A stretch of DNA of 64,000 bases, taken from contig NZ_BAGD01000027.1 in assembly GCF_000308635.1 (NCBI RefSeq), forward strand, positions 41,378 to 105,377, read 5' to 3'. Shown piece by piece: positions 1 to 8,820 of the stretch. The DNA is from Nocardia otitidiscaviarum NBRC 14405 (lineage in GTDB: Bacteria; Actinomycetota; Actinomycetes; Mycobacteriales; Mycobacteriaceae). The position numbers and the translations under genes are program-made. Each line of letters begins with the position of its first letter. The first letter of the stretch is position 1. The notes beneath the pieces were generated by a model. The model did no database searches, was not told the origin of the DNA, and saw nothing but the letters and a program-made list of their open reading frames with translations.

Positions 1-124
1 CGCGCAGGCCCTCGTAGATCTCGATATCCAGGTCGGTGCCGAGCCGCTGCGCCGTGCGCAGCAGCGCCGTATTGTGCGAGCCCACGCTCAGGCTGCCGGA
101 GATGGCGAGGATGCTGTACGTCAC
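1..124 (-). CDS. NAD(P)H-dependent FMN reductase, N-terminal fragment
   Basis: Only the first 41 codons are in the window; the gene runs off the left edge. Starting from a GTG at 124-122 the protein begins MTYSILAISGSLSVGSHNTA, followed by a Leu-Leu-Arg-rich helix and IEIYEGLR. The hydrophobic strand followed by a Gly-Ser-Leu turn is the FMN phosphate loop of the flavodoxin-like NADPH-dependent FMN reductase family, which reduces flavins or quinones in the cytoplasm. The gene is divergent from phoP and shares the 149-bp intergenic region with it. The family call is good; the substrate cannot be told from this fragment. Confidence 0.7.
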   Translation of the reverse strand, partial: MTYSILAISGSLSVGSHNTALLRTAQRLGTDLDIEIYEGLR

Positions 125-212
125 GCACTGGAGCCTATGACCGTGGGTGACGGTTTCCGGAGGGTCCGGCACGCCGCGTTCCGGACCCGATACGCCAAAT
201 CGGCCGGATCGT

Positions 213-246
213 TCCCAGGAAACTCCCAGCCGACGTCCAGGGAGTT
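213..246. promoter_or_regulatory. phased direct repeats upstream of phoP (candidate autoregulatory site)
   Basis: TCCCAG occurs at 213-218 and 224-229, with a degenerate third copy (GTCCAG) at 235-240. The 11-bp phasing is typical of tandem binding by OmpR/PhoP-family dimers. A 7-bp inverted repeat, AACTCCC/GGGAGTT (221-227 and 240-246), overlaps it. The site lies 28-61 bp before the phoP start. Autoregulation is inferred. Confidence 0.5.
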
Positions 247-273
247 CCGGGGTGGGCGGCGGACGATGATCAC

Positions 274-1008
274 ATGACAGGTGTGCCCGCGCAGCGTGAA
301 CCCGAGGCTCGGATTCTCGTCGTCGACGATGAGCCGATGATCGTCGAGCTGTTGACGGTGAGTCTGCGGTTTCAGGGGTTCGAGGTGGCGAGTGCGGGCA
401 GTGGCAGCGCGGGGCTGGATCGGGCCAGGACGTTTCGGCCGGATGCGCTGATCGTGGATGTGATGATGCCGGGGATGGATGGGTTCGGGCTGCTGCGGCG
501 GCTGCGGGCCGACGGGATCGAGGCGCCGGTGCTGTTCCTGACCGCGCGCGACGATATCGAGGACAAGCTCACCGGGCTGACGCTCGGTGCCGACGACTAC
601 GTCACCAAGCCGTTCAGCCTCGAAGAGGTGGTGGCGCGGCTGCGGGTGATCCTGCGCCGCGCGGGGCGCACCGCGCCGGAGCGGACGTCCGCGCGGATTC
701 GGTTCGCCGATATCGAACTCGACGACGACACCCACGAGGTGTGGAAGGCGGGGGAGCCGGTCGCCCTGTCGCCCACCGAATTCACGCTGCTGCGCTATTT
801 CATGGTCAATGCGGGAACCGTGCTCAGCAAGCCACGCATTCTGGATCACGTGTGGCGCTACGACTTCGGCGGTGAGGTCGGGGTGGTGGAGACGTATGTG
901 TCCTACCTGCGCAAGAAGGTGGACAACGGGCCGGAGCGGCTCATTCACACGCTGCGCGGCGTCGGCTACGTGATGCGGGAATCGCGCAGCCGGTCGGGTG
1001 CGCGATGA
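274..1008 (+). CDS. phoP: two-component response regulator PhoP, OmpR family
   Basis: This is a 244-aa DNA-binding response regulator. The receiver domain (about residues 12-127) has the acidic pair D18/D19, phospho-acceptor D62 in VDVMMPGMDG and K112 in YVTKPF. A winged-helix output domain follows (about 145-240, with EVWKAGEPV, SPTEFTLLRYF and YVSYLRKKVDNG). From memory the sequence is very close to mycobacterial PhoP across both domains, and the next genes (phoR, then a convergent HIT gene) match the order around Rv0757-Rv0759c, which supports orthology. PhoP controls envelope lipids, pH and hypoxia responses and secretion in mycobacteria; the local regulon is unknown. The gene overlaps phoR by 4 nt. 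Confidence 0.85.
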   Translation: MTGVPAQREPEARILVVDDEPMIVELLTVSLRFQGFEVASAGSGSAGLDRARTFRPDALIVDVMMPGMDGFGLLRRLRADGIEAPVLFLTARDDIEDKLTGLTLGADDYVTKPFSLEEVVARLRVILRRAGRTAPERTSARIRFADIELDDDTHEVWKAGEPVALSPTEFTLLRYFMVNAGTVLSKPRILDHVWRYDFGGEVGVVETYVSYLRKKVDNGPERLIHTLRGVGYVMRESRSRSGAR

Positions 1009-2468
1009 ACGCTGTGCGGCAGCGGGTTTCGCACCGGCTCGCCGCGGTGCCGCTGCGCACCACGCTCACCCTGGCACTGGTGCTGGTGGCGGCACTCGGA
1101 TTGCTGATCTCAGGGGTGGCGGTCACCTCGGCCATGCGCGGGGTGCTCGTCGAACGGCTCGACCGGCAGTTGGACGAGGCGGTGCACACCTGGGCGCGGC
1201 CCGGTGCACCGCGACCGGATACCCCGCCGCCGGTGCGACCGGACCAGAATTCGCCGCCGCAGCTGTTCTATGTGCGGGTCTACGATCCGCACGGAAATCT
1301 GCTGCTGCACGGCGATTCCGGATCCTACGAGCCCGATGTGCCCGCGGATATGGGCCGCGGACCGATCACCGTCGGCTCGGTGGGCGACGCCGCGGTGACG
1401 TGGCGGGTGCTGCGGTGGTCGGGGCCGTCGGGCACCAGCACCGTCGCGGTGCCGCTGGAACAGACCGAGACCTTCATCGATCGGCTCATCGTGCTCCAGG
1501 CCGTGATCGGTGTGCTGGTGCTGGCGGTGCTGGCGGTGGTCGCGCGACTGGTCATCCGGCGCAGTCTCCGCCCGCTGCGCGGGGTGGAGGAGACCGCCGC
1601 CGCCATCGCCGACGGCGACCTGCACCGCCGAGTTCCGGTGCGCGGCACCGACACCGAGGTCGATCACCTCTCGCGATCACTGAACGGCATGCTCACCCAG
1701 ATCCAGCAGGCGTTCGCGGCCACCGAGGCGTCGGAGGAGGCGGCGCGGCGCTCGGAGGCCAAGATGCGCCGGTTCGTGGCCGACGCCAGCCATGAGCTGC
1801 GCACGCCGCTCACCACCATCCAGGGCTTCTCGGAGCTGTATCGGCAAGGGGCCGTGACTGATCCGGCGGTGTTCATGGACCGCATCGAACACGAGTCCAA
1901 GCGGATGGGGCTGCTGGTGGAGGACCTGCTGATGCTGGCGCGTCTGGACGCGCAGCGCCCGGTGGAGCGGCGGCCGGTGGATCTGCTGACGCTGGCCAGC
2001 GATGCCGTGCACGCCGCGCGGACGGTGGACGCCGCGCGGCGGCCGGACGGTCCGGCCCGGCCGATCGAACTCGAGGTCGCCGACGGCACCGGCACCGTGG
2101 AGGTTTCCGGGGACGAGGCGCGGCTACGGCAGGTGTTCACGAATCTGGTGCACAACGCACTGGTGCACACCCCGCCGGAGGCGGCGGTGACCGTGCGCCT
2201 CACCCCCGCCGCGGACGCGGTGCTGCTGGAGGTGGCCGACACCGGTCCCGGGCTGGAACCGGAGCAGGCCGAGCGGGTGTTCGAGCGGTTCTATCGCGCC
2301 GACGCCTCCCGCAGCAGGGAGAGCGGCGGCAGCGGGCTGGGGCTGTCCATCGTGCAGGCGCTGGTGGCCGCGCACGGCGGCACCGTCGCGGTGACGAGCA
2401 CGCCCGGTGTCGGGACCACGTTCACGGTGCGGCTGCCGCGCACCTACTCCGGGACGTTGGCCCCGTAA
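1005..2468 (+). CDS. phoR: sensor histidine kinase PhoR
   Basis: This 487-aa membrane kinase has one transmembrane helix at about 20-42, an extracytoplasmic sensor segment of about 115 residues, and a second helix at about 161-184. A HAMP linker, a HisKA domain with the phosphorylated H263 in [11 protein letters not shown] and an HATPase domain follow (N box [11 protein letters not shown]1 [10 protein letters not shown]2 [10 protein letters not shown]). ATG at 1005 overlaps the phoP stop (ATGA), so the pair is translationally coupled. It should autophosphorylate and pass phosphate to PhoP. The signal is not deducible; the sensor region is the least conserved part. The 3' end overlaps the convergent HIT gene by 25 bp. 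Confidence 0.85.
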   Translation: MNAVRQRVSHRLAAVPLRTTLTLALVLVAALGLLISGVAVTSAMRGVLVERLDRQLDEAVHTWARPGAPRPDTPPPVRPDQNSPPQLFYVRVYDPHGNLLLHGDSGSYEPDVPADMGRGPITVGSVGDAAVTWRVLRWSGPSGTSTVAVPLEQTETFIDRLIVLQAVIGVLVLAVLAVVARLVIRRSLRPLRGVEETAAAIADGDLHRRVPVRGTDTEVDHLSRSLNGMLTQIQQAFAATEASEEAARRSEAKMRRFVADASHELRTPLTTIQGFSELYRQGAVTDPAVFMDRIEHESKRMGLLVEDLLMLARLDAQRPVERRPVDLLTLASDAVHAARTVDAARRPDGPARPIELEVADGTGTVEVSGDEARLRQVFTNLVHNALVHTPPEAAVTVRLTPAADAVLLEVADTGPGLEPEQAERVFERFYRADASRSRESGGSGLGLSIVQALVAAHGGTVAVTSTPGVGTTFTVRLPRTYSGTLAP

Positions 2469-2869
2469 CCCAGGTCGCGCAGCGCCTGCTTGATCTTGGC
2501 CTGGGCCTCGTCGAGGGATTCCTTGCTCGGGTCGGTGTCGGCTCCGGAGATGTCGAAATCACCGAGCTCGAAGGCGGGGAAGACGTGCATGTGCAGGTGC
2601 GGCACCTCCAGACCGGCGATGAGCAGGCCCGCGCGGGGCGCGTCCCAGGCCGCCCGCACCGCCTTGCCGATCCGCTGCGCCACCGCGCTCATGCGCGCGA
2701 AGGTCTCCGGGTCCAGGTCCTGCCACTGGTCGATCTCCTTGCGCGGCACCACCAGCGTGTGCCCCTGAGTGACGGGGGCGATGGTCAGGAATGCGACGAA
2801 TTCGTCGTCCTCCCACACGAACCGGCCGGGAAGCTGGCCGGAGATGATTGCGGAGAAAACAGAAGCCAT
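2444..2869 (-). CDS. HIT family nucleotide hydrolase
   Basis: This 141-aa protein of the histidine-triad superfamily has the His-x-His-x-His motif at H91, H93 and H95 (PHLHMHVFP) and an N-terminal HIT fold ([17 protein letters not shown]). Such enzymes cleave nucleoside phosphoramidates or dinucleotides in the cytoplasm through a covalent nucleotidyl-His intermediate; the substrate here is unknown. Its place beside phoPR matches Rv0759c of M. tuberculosis. On the minus strand, TACGCT lies 6 nt before the ATG, so the mRNA is probably leaderless. The tail after about residue 105 is acidic and less conserved. Confidence 0.85.
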   Translation of the reverse strand: MASVFSAIISGQLPGRFVWEDDEFVAFLTIAPVTQGHTLVVPRKEIDQWQDLDPETFARMSAVAQRIGKAVRAAWDAPRAGLLIAGLEVPHLHMHVFPAFELGDFDISGADTDPSKESLDEAQAKIKQALRDLGYGANVPE

Positions 2870-2961
2870 AGCGGCAGCGTACGCGCGGCGGCCACGGGTC
2901 GTCGGTGCGCGCGCCTACACTCGCCTCGAGCATCCCGCCACCGCGCCGAGGAGACCAGGCC

Positions 2962-3408
2962 ATGCCGACCATCAGCGTTACCCGGGAAATCGCCGCGCCG
3001 CCCGAACGGGTCTGGGCCGTGGTCACCGATATCGACCGTGCCGCCGAGGTGATGAAGGGCATCGACAAGGTCGAGCGGGTCGGCGGCGGCACCGGATTCG
3101 AGGTCGGTACCACGTGGCGGGAGACCCGGACCATGTTCGGCAGGCAGAGCACCGAGACCATGGCGGTGACGGCCATCGAGCCCGGCCGCTCCTACACCGT
3201 CGAAGCCGATTCCCACGGCACCCATGTCACCTCGGTCATCACCGTCACGGCGCAGGGCGACGGCACGCTGCTGGCCATGACCTTCGGCGGGGAGGCCCGA
3301 GGGCTCGCGGGCAAGCTGGCCGGGGTGCTCGGCAAGCTGTTCGAGGGCGCGACCCGCAAGCTGGTGCAGCGCGACCTCGACGACATCGCCGCCGCCGCCG
3401 AAGCCTGA
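2962..3408 (+). CDS. SRPBCC family protein (polyketide cyclase/START-like)
   Basis: This 148-aa protein starts with SVTREIAAPPERVWAVVTD, the first strand and helix of the helix-grip (START/Bet v 1) fold, and ends with a long amphipathic helix rich in Leu and Lys (GKLFEGATRKLVQRDLDD). ATG 2962 was chosen because GAGGAGACC lies just upstream; an earlier in-frame ATG at 2905 would add an uncharged leader with no ribosome site. Members bind hydrophobic ligands in an internal cavity, or act as cyclases or chaperones. No ligand can be inferred. The stop lies 3 bp from the stop of the convergent PH-domain gene. Confidence 0.75.
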   Translation: MPTISVTREIAAPPERVWAVVTDIDRAAEVMKGIDKVERVGGGTGFEVGTTWRETRTMFGRQSTETMAVTAIEPGRSYTVEADSHGTHVTSVITVTAQGDGTLLAMTFGGEARGLAGKLAGVLGKLFEGATRKLVQRDLDDIAAAAEA

Positions 3409-3411
3409 CGG

Positions 3412-3789
3412 TCAGACCGCCACGAAGTGCGAGAGGATGCTCTGCACCTCGTAGATGTCCACCTGGCGGTTGAAGCGCTTCTGCACCGGCTCCGGGGAGC
3501 CACCGATCCAGATGCACAGTTCGGCGTCCAGATCGAAGGTACCCGCGGTCTCCACCGAGAAATGCGTGATGGCCCGGTACGGGATGCTGTGATAACTCAC
3601 CTTGCGGCCCGTCATGCCCTGTTTGTCGACGATGATCAATCGCCGATTCGTGAACAGGATGGCGTCGCGCACCAGCAGGTACGCGGCGTACACCTGTTCC
3701 CCCTGACCGAACAGCTTCGCGTACTCCTGCTGTGCGGAGTTCGGATCGATGCGTCCGGCATTGCCCATCAGTCCGTCGATCAAGCCCAT
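3412..3789 (-). CDS. PH domain-containing protein (bacterial pleckstrin-homology type)
   Basis: This 125-aa protein opens with a short helical segment ([13 protein letters not shown]) followed by alternating strands typical of small bacterial PH-like proteins: [20 protein letters not shown], then [29 protein letters not shown] and a C-terminal helix ([16 protein letters not shown]). The signature is a buried 'ILFTNRRLI' hairpin followed by IPYR. The molecular role of these proteins is not established. The gene is divergent from purD with a 103-bp intergenic region. The start was set at ATG 3789, where the family's usual MGLxDG start appears. Confidence 0.75.
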   Translation of the reverse strand: MGLIDGLMGNAGRIDPNSAQQEYAKLFGQGEQVYAAYLLVRDAILFTNRRLIIVDKQGMTGRKVSYHSIPYRAITHFSVETAGTFDLDAELCIWIGGSPEPVQKRFNRQVDIYEVQSILSHFVAV

Positions 3790-3892
3790 CGGCCTGCACA
3801 TCCTTCGCGCGATCGCGGTGGCGGCTGTCACCCCCATCATCCCTGCCGGAGGGCTGATCCGCACCGAACCGACGTCACCTAAGCTGTTGCCC

Positions 3893-5176
3893 GTGCGCGT
3901 ACTCGTCATCGGCTCCGGAGCCCGTGAACATGCCCTCGTCCTGGCCTTGCGGCGGGACCCGGCGGTGACCGCGGTGAACGCGGCGCCCGGCAACGCGGGC
4001 ATCGCCCAGCACGCCGAGATCCGGTCGGTCGACCCCTGCTCCGGCGACGAGGTGGTGGCGCTGGCGCGCGACGTCGAAGCCGATCTGGTGGTGATCGGAC
4101 CGGAGGTGCCGCTGGTGCTCGGCGTCGCCGACGCGGTGCGTGCGGCCGGGATCGCCTGCTTCGGACCGTCCGCCGAGGCCGCGCGGATCGAAGGATCCAA
4201 GGCGTTCGCCAAGGACGTCATGAACGCCGCCGGGGTGCGGACCGCGCACAGCGAGGTCGTGGACAGCCCGGGTGAACTCGACGCGGCGCTGGACCGCTTC
4301 GGGCCGACCTGGGTGGTCAAGGACGACGGGCTGGCCGCCGGCAAGGGCGTGGTGGTCACCGCGGATCGGATGGCCGCGCGCGACCACGCCGCCGAATGCC
4401 TGGAGATGGGGCATCCGGTGCTGCTGGAGTCGTTCCTGGACGGGCCCGAGGTGTCGCTGTTCTGCCTGGTCGACGGGGAGACGGTGGTGCCGCTGCTGCC
4501 CGCGCAGGACCACAAGCGGGTGGGCGACGGGGACACCGGGCCCAATACCGGCGGGATGGGCGCGTACACGCCGCTGCCGTGGCTGCCGGAGCAGACCGTC
4601 ACCGCCATCGTCGACGAGGTGGTGAAACCCGTTGCGGCCGAGATGGTTCGCCGGGGGACGCCGTTCTCCGGGCTGCTGTACGCCGGGCTCGCCATCGGTC
4701 AGGCCGGTCCGGCGGTGGTCGAATTCAACTGCCGCTTCGGCGATCCCGAGACCCAGGCGGTGCTGGCCATGCTCGACAGCCCGCTCGGCGAACTGCTGCA
4801 CGCCACCGCCACCGGCACCCTGGACCGGGTCGCCGCACCGCGCTGGAAGGACGGTGCCGCGGTCACCGTCGTGCTGGCCGCCGAGAACTACCCGGGGCGG
4901 CCGCGCACCGGCGATGTCATCAGCGGAGCCGAATCCGCCGGTACCGGAACCGAATCCGAGGTGCTGCACGCGGGCACCGCGCAGCGCGCCGACGGGGCGC
5001 TGGTCTCGGCGGGCGGCCGGGTGCTGTCGATCGTCGGCCACGGCGCCGATCTCGAGGCGGCGCGCGAGAACGCCTACGCCCGCCTGGCCGGAATCAAGCT
5101 GCCGGGCAGCCACTTCCGCACCGATATCGCACTGGCGGCCACCGAGAACCGAATCACGGTGCCCACCACCGTCTGA
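3893..5176 (+). CDS. purD: phosphoribosylamine--glycine ligase
   Basis: This 427-aa enzyme joins glycine to 5-phosphoribosylamine using ATP, the second step of de novo purine synthesis. It begins [15 protein letters not shown], the GARS N-domain. The ATP-grasp core includes [16 protein letters not shown], and the metal site lies near [12 protein letters not shown]. The C-domain begins around [13 protein letters not shown]. The length matches the family. GTG 3893 was chosen because residue 1 then aligns with the family start and TAAGCT (3880-3885) lies exactly 7 nt before it, predicting a leaderless transcript. The earlier in-frame ATG would place that box inside the gene. It is a single-gene purine locus. 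Confidence 0.93.
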   Translation: MRVLVIGSGAREHALVLALRRDPAVTAVNAAPGNAGIAQHAEIRSVDPCSGDEVVALARDVEADLVVIGPEVPLVLGVADAVRAAGIACFGPSAEAARIEGSKAFAKDVMNAAGVRTAHSEVVDSPGELDAALDRFGPTWVVKDDGLAAGKGVVVTADRMAARDHAAECLEMGHPVLLESFLDGPEVSLFCLVDGETVVPLLPAQDHKRVGDGDTGPNTGGMGAYTPLPWLPEQTVTAIVDEVVKPVAAEMVRRGTPFSGLLYAGLAIGQAGPAVVEFNCRFGDPETQAVLAMLDSPLGELLHATATGTLDRVAAPRWKDGAAVTVVLAAENYPGRPRTGDVISGAESAGTGTESEVLHAGTAQRADGALVSAGGRVLSIVGHGADLEAARENAYARLAGIKLPGSHFRTDIALAATENRITVPTTV

Positions 5177-5198
5177 GGACGCCCGGAAACCTTCCGGC

Positions 5199-6650
5199 TC
5201 AGTTCAGGGACAGGCCGTGCAGGGCGAGCCAGCGCTGCGGGTCCACGTGCCGGCCGTTCTGGATGACCTCGAAGTGCAGGTGCGGGCCGGTGGAGTCGCC
5301 GCGGTTGCCGATGCGGGCGATCTGCATTCCGGCCGGGACGCGCTCGCCCACCGAGACGATGAAGTCGTACATGTGCCCGTAGACGGTGATGGTGCCGTCG
5401 TCGTGGCGGATGCGCACCCACAGGCCGAATCCGGCGGCGGGGCCCGCGTCGACGACCGTGCCCGCGGCCACGGCGTAGATGGGGGAGCCCAGCGGCGCGG
5501 CGATGTCGATGCCGTTGTGGAAGGTGCCCCAGCGCTGGCCGAACGCCGAGGTGAACAGACCCTTGGCCGGGAGCGCGAAGCCGCCGATGCTGGGCAGCAC
5601 GAACCCGGGCGGCAGCGCGCCGCCGGGATCGGCGCCGGAATTCAGCCACGGCTGCGTCTCACCGGCCACCGCCGCGGCCGCCTCGGCCTTGGCCCGCTCC
5701 AGCGTGGCCCGCGCGGCCGCCGCCACCACGGCCGCCTCGCGCAGCTTCTCCCCGTGGTCGATGGCGTCCAGGTAACGCTTGGTCGACGCCGCCGGCGCCG
5801 CCACCTGCAGCGGATATGCCGTGGGCACCCGCAGCGCCACCCCGGGCTCTGCCGGTGCGTCCACCGGAATGATCGCCAGCGGACTGTCCGCCCCCGCGAA
5901 CACCAGCACCGCCGCCATCCCCGCCAGCAGATACCGATGCGCCCCCGCCCACGCCCGCACCACCGGCGCCTGCCGCCGCACCCGGGGCCCCAACTCCCGC
6001 ACGTCCTCGCGGTTCTTCGGTACCTCCCGCCACACCCGCGCGCTCGCCCCTCGCACCCGCGCACCGACGGGTTCGACCACCCGTCCGACCTCGTCCCGCG
6101 CCGCCGCCATCCGTGCGACGCCCGCCGCCACCCGATCCGCCGCCCGCCGTCGCACCGCCGCACCGCGGCCACCCGCACGATCCCCCGGCGCCCGCCGCCC
6201 CACCTCCGCCCGCAGCCCCGGCACGAACCGGCCGCCCCCGAACTCCCGGATCCGCCCGCCCGCCGCGAGTTCGCCGTCAACCGCCGCGTCGCCGTCAACC
6301 GCCGCGTCGCCGTCAACCGCCGCGTCGCCGTCAACCGCCGCGTCGCCGTCAACCGCCGCGTCGCCGTCAACCGCCGCGTCGCCGTCAACCGTCGCGTGGT
6401 TGTCGGCTGTCGCGTGGTTGTCGGCCGCTGCGTCGTTGTCGGCCACGGCGCTGTCGTCGACGGCTGCGCTGCCCGCGTCCTCGGATTCAGGCCGGTCGGC
6501 GTGGTTCGTCGCCGTGGTGCGTTCGGTGCCGACCACGGAGTCGCCCCGCCCGGGGTGCGGTTCGCCGGGTTCGGTGGTGTCGGCTGCGACGGGCGTTATG
6601 ACCTCCTGGTCGATGTGGTGTCCCCCCGACACGGTGTTCTGCTCAGTCAT
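5199..6650 (-). CDS. M23 family metallopeptidase with repeat-rich N-terminal region
   Basis: This 483-aa protein has an acidic low-complexity N-terminus with eleven hexapeptide units (DGDAAV type, about residues 61-127), a basic Arg-rich segment, and a single hydrophobic helix (RYLLAGMAAVLVFAGADS) that should anchor it in the membrane. An Ala-rich coiled segment and a C-terminal peptidase M23 domain follow. The latter shows the zinc ligands of FHNGIDIAAPLG and GPHLHFEVIQNG plus the connecting VYGHMYDF strand. M23 enzymes cut or sense peptidoglycan cross-bridges outside the cell. The cytoplasmic position of the repeat, if the helix is a type II anchor, is an inference. The 3' end faces purD across 22 bp with a small hairpin (5183-5197). 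Confidence 0.8.
   Translation of the reverse strand: MTEQNTVSGGHHIDQEVITPVAADTTEPGEPHPGRGDSVVGTERTTATNHADRPESEDAGSAAVDDSAVADNDAAADNHATADNHATVDGDAAVDGDAAVDGDAAVDGDAAVDGDAAVDGDAAVDGELAAGGRIREFGGGRFVPGLRAEVGRRAPGDRAGGRGAAVRRRAADRVAAGVARMAAARDEVGRVVEPVGARVRGASARVWREVPKNREDVRELGPRVRRQAPVVRAWAGAHRYLLAGMAAVLVFAGADSPLAIIPVDAPAEPGVALRVPTAYPLQVAAPAASTKRYLDAIDHGEKLREAAVVAAAARATLERAKAEAAAAVAGETQPWLNSGADPGGALPPGFVLPSIGGFALPAKGLFTSAFGQRWGTFHNGIDIAAPLGSPIYAVAAGTVVDAGPAAGFGLWVRIRHDDGTITVYGHMYDFIVSVGERVPAGMQIARIGNRGDSTGPHLHFEVIQNGRHVDPQRWLALHGLSLN
6271..6468. repeat. 18-bp tandem repeat (11 units) inside the M23 peptidase gene
   Basis: Seven near-identical 18-bp units (TCGCCGTCAACCGCCGCG) run from 6271 to 6396, and four diverged units run on to 6468. 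The period is in frame, so copy-number change would add or remove hexapeptides without a frameshift. The seven uniform units suggest recent expansion from the older, diverged end. Confidence 0.9.
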
Positions 6651-6703
6651 TCCGGCGGGGATTGCGGGACCGACGGGGGAGCGGGTGCTCTACCGTCTGT
6701 CGA

Positions 6704-7861
6704 GTGCGTATCGAATCTCGCCGGTCGACCATTCCACCTTTCTACGTGATGGACGTCTGGAAAGCAGCAGCGGAGCGGGCCCGGACACACGGGGATGTGC
6801 TGGTGCTGGCGGCGGGGCAGCCGTCCACTCCGGCGCCGCGACCGGTGCTGCGGGCCACCAGGGCGGCCATGGAACGTGAGTTGCTCGGCTACACCGAGAC
6901 ATTCGGAATCCTGCCGCTGCGCGAGGCCATCGCGGGCCATCACCGGGACACCTACGGGGTGGCGGCGACGGCCGACGACGTGGTGGTGACGACCGGATCG
7001 TCGGGCGCGTTCACGCTCATCTTCCTGGCCGCCTTCGACGCCGGGGACACCGTGGTGGTGGCGCGGCCGGGCTATCCGGCCTACCGCAACACCCTCACCG
7101 CGCTGGGCTGCGACGTGGTGGAGCTGGACTGCGGCCCGGAAACCCGATTCCAGCCCACCGTCGCCATGCTGGAGGCGCTGCCGCAGCCCCCGGCGGGCCT
7201 GATCGTGGCCAGTCCGGCCAATCCCACCGGCACCATGATCGATCCGGCGGAGCTGGCCGCCCTGGCCCGCTGGTGCGACGAGCACGGCACGCTGCTCATC
7301 TCCGACGAGATCTACCACGGCATCGTCTACGCCGACACCGAGCCGACCGCCTCGGCCTGGGAGACCTCCCGGAATTCGGTGGTCATCGGCTCGGTGTCGA
7401 AGTACTTCTCCATGACCGGCTGGCGGCTGGGCTGGATGCTCGCGCCCGCGCACCTGCGCCCGGCGCTGCAGCGGCTGGCCTCGAATATGACCGTCTGCCC
7501 ACCCGCCATCTCCCAGTACGCGGCGATGCACGCCTTCGGCGCGGAGGCCAAGGCCGAACTCGACGGGCATGTCCGCCGCTATGCGGAGAATCGTCGGCTA
7601 CTGCTGGAGGGGCTGCCGAAACTCGGCATCACCGACCTGGCTCCGGCCGACGGCGCGTTCTACGCCTACGCCGATATCGCGCACCTCACCGACGACTCCA
7701 TGGCGTGGTGCACCGAGGTGCTGAACCGCACCGGCGTGGCCCTCGCCCCGGGAATCGATTTCGACACCCGTCACGGTCGGCACACGGTGCGATTCTCCTT
7801 CGCCGGAGCCACGGCCGATATCGAAGAGGCGTTGGCGCGACTGGAAACCCATCTGAGCTGA
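6704..7861 (+). CDS. PLP-dependent aminotransferase class I/II (AspB-like)
   Basis: This 385-aa fold-type I aminotransferase has IPPFYVMDVW at the N-terminus, the cofactor-binding TTGSSGAF loop, an ASPANPTGT motif, SDEIYHGI, and the Schiff-base lysine in VSKYFSMTGWRLGW. The C-terminal arginine region is APGIDFDT...VRFSFA. From memory it resembles mycobacterial AspB-type enzymes, which move amino groups between amino and keto acids in the cytoplasm; the exact substrate is not settled. GTG 6704 was chosen because TACCGT sits 7 nt upstream (leaderless) and the conserved N-terminus begins there. It is divergent from the M23 gene. Confidence 0.85.
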   Translation: MRIESRRSTIPPFYVMDVWKAAAERARTHGDVLVLAAGQPSTPAPRPVLRATRAAMERELLGYTETFGILPLREAIAGHHRDTYGVAATADDVVVTTGSSGAFTLIFLAAFDAGDTVVVARPGYPAYRNTLTALGCDVVELDCGPETRFQPTVAMLEALPQPPAGLIVASPANPTGTMIDPAELAALARWCDEHGTLLISDEIYHGIVYADTEPTASAWETSRNSVVIGSVSKYFSMTGWRLGWMLAPAHLRPALQRLASNMTVCPPAISQYAAMHAFGAEAKAELDGHVRRYAENRRLLLEGLPKLGITDLAPADGAFYAYADIAHLTDDSMAWCTEVLNRTGVALAPGIDFDTRHGRHTVRFSFAGATADIEEALARLETHLS

Positions 7862-7987
7862 CGCGCGGCCCGGCGGAGTGATGCCGTGAGTTTGCCGGAG
7901 CGATCCCGACCGGTCCGGCGAGCGGAGCCGAGCGGCGATGTCCCGCAAAGACTTTCCGGACTCGCCCCCCATCCTTCGCCGATGCGG

Positions 7988-8000
7988 TACAACCGTTGTA
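7988..8000. promoter_or_regulatory. 13-bp perfect palindrome upstream of TetR gene
   Basis: TACAAC-C-GTTGTA is perfectly symmetric around one base and lies 102 bp before the TetR start, in AT-richer DNA than its surroundings. It is a reasonable operator for the adjacent regulator. Binding is inferred. Confidence 0.4.
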
Positions 8001-8101
8001 ATGCGAATTCCGCACGGCTCGTCGGCAGCCCATCCGAACTGGAAAACACACAGATCGCACCCATTTGGCACAGATGAACCGATGATGACTGGCACGATGA
8101 C

Positions 8102-8716
8102 GTGGTGATCACCGCGACGACTCCGAAAGGCGAACGGCGTCGCCAAGCGCTGGTTGCAGCTGCCGCCGAGTTGCTACTCGAGGGTGGGTTCGAAGCGGTA
8201 CGACACCGCTCGGTTGCGACGCGCGCGGATCTGCCGCTCGCCTCGACGACGTATTACTTCGAATCCCTCGAGGATCTGATCGCGCGCGCGGTCGAGTTCT
8301 CCGGCAATGCCGAACTCGAGAACATGCGCCGTCGCGTCGGTGAGGTGACCCACCGCCGCCGCGGCGCGGAGGCCACCGTCGAACTGATCCTCGACCTGCT
8401 GGTGTGCCCGGACGGGCAGGACCAGGACACGGAATCGCGCGGCCAGCTGATCGCCCGCTACGAGCGATCGGTCGCCTCCGCCCGCCACCCGGAGCTACGC
8501 GAGGTACAGCTCCGACTACGCGCGCAGCTCGACGAGCTGCTCGCCGACGTACTGCGGCGGTCCGATCGGGTGGTGCGGGCCGAACAGATACGACGGCTGG
8601 TGTCGGTGGTCGACGGCGCGGTGGTGACCGCGCTCGGCGAACTCGATCCGCAACCCCGGCGGGCGGCCCGGGGAGCGCTGCTGGAACTCATCGACATCGT
8701 CGCGCCGCCGGTGTGA
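8102..8716 (+). CDS. TetR/AcrR family transcriptional regulator
   Basis: This 204-aa regulator has an N-terminal TetR helix-turn-helix (about residues 10-55): RRQALVAAAAELLLEGGFEA, then RHRSVATRADLPLASTTYYF, where the second helix contacts DNA. The C-terminal all-helical domain binds ligand and dimerises; it contains an RYERSVASARHPELR stretch. GTG 8102 and the next codon, GTG 8105, are both possible starts. No clear target is adjacent: purB follows in the same direction after about 100 bp but has its own -10 box. Autoregulation through the upstream palindrome is the simplest idea. The ligand is unknown. Confidence 0.85.
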   Translation: MVITATTPKGERRRQALVAAAAELLLEGGFEAVRHRSVATRADLPLASTTYYFESLEDLIARAVEFSGNAELENMRRRVGEVTHRRRGAEATVELILDLLVCPDGQDQDTESRGQLIARYERSVASARHPELREVQLRLRAQLDELLADVLRRSDRVVRAEQIRRLVSVVDGAVVTALGELDPQPRRAARGALLELIDIVAPPV

Positions 8717-8820
8717 CGCGAGCCCGGGATCGGCGCGCGCATCCCTGAGATCGCGGGGCCGGAGTGCGCGGGTGAGCCGGGGTACGGAGGCCGTCGCCGA
8801 GCTAACTAGACTCACTCGAC

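Noticed and set aside
6271..6468. Possible CRISPR array
   Set aside because: The 18-bp units are contiguous with no unique spacers and encode an in-frame hexapeptide; this is a minisatellite.
7886..8077. 63-codon ORF between the aminotransferase and TetR genes
   Set aside because: No ribosome site, no motif, and it overlaps the TetR upstream palindrome.
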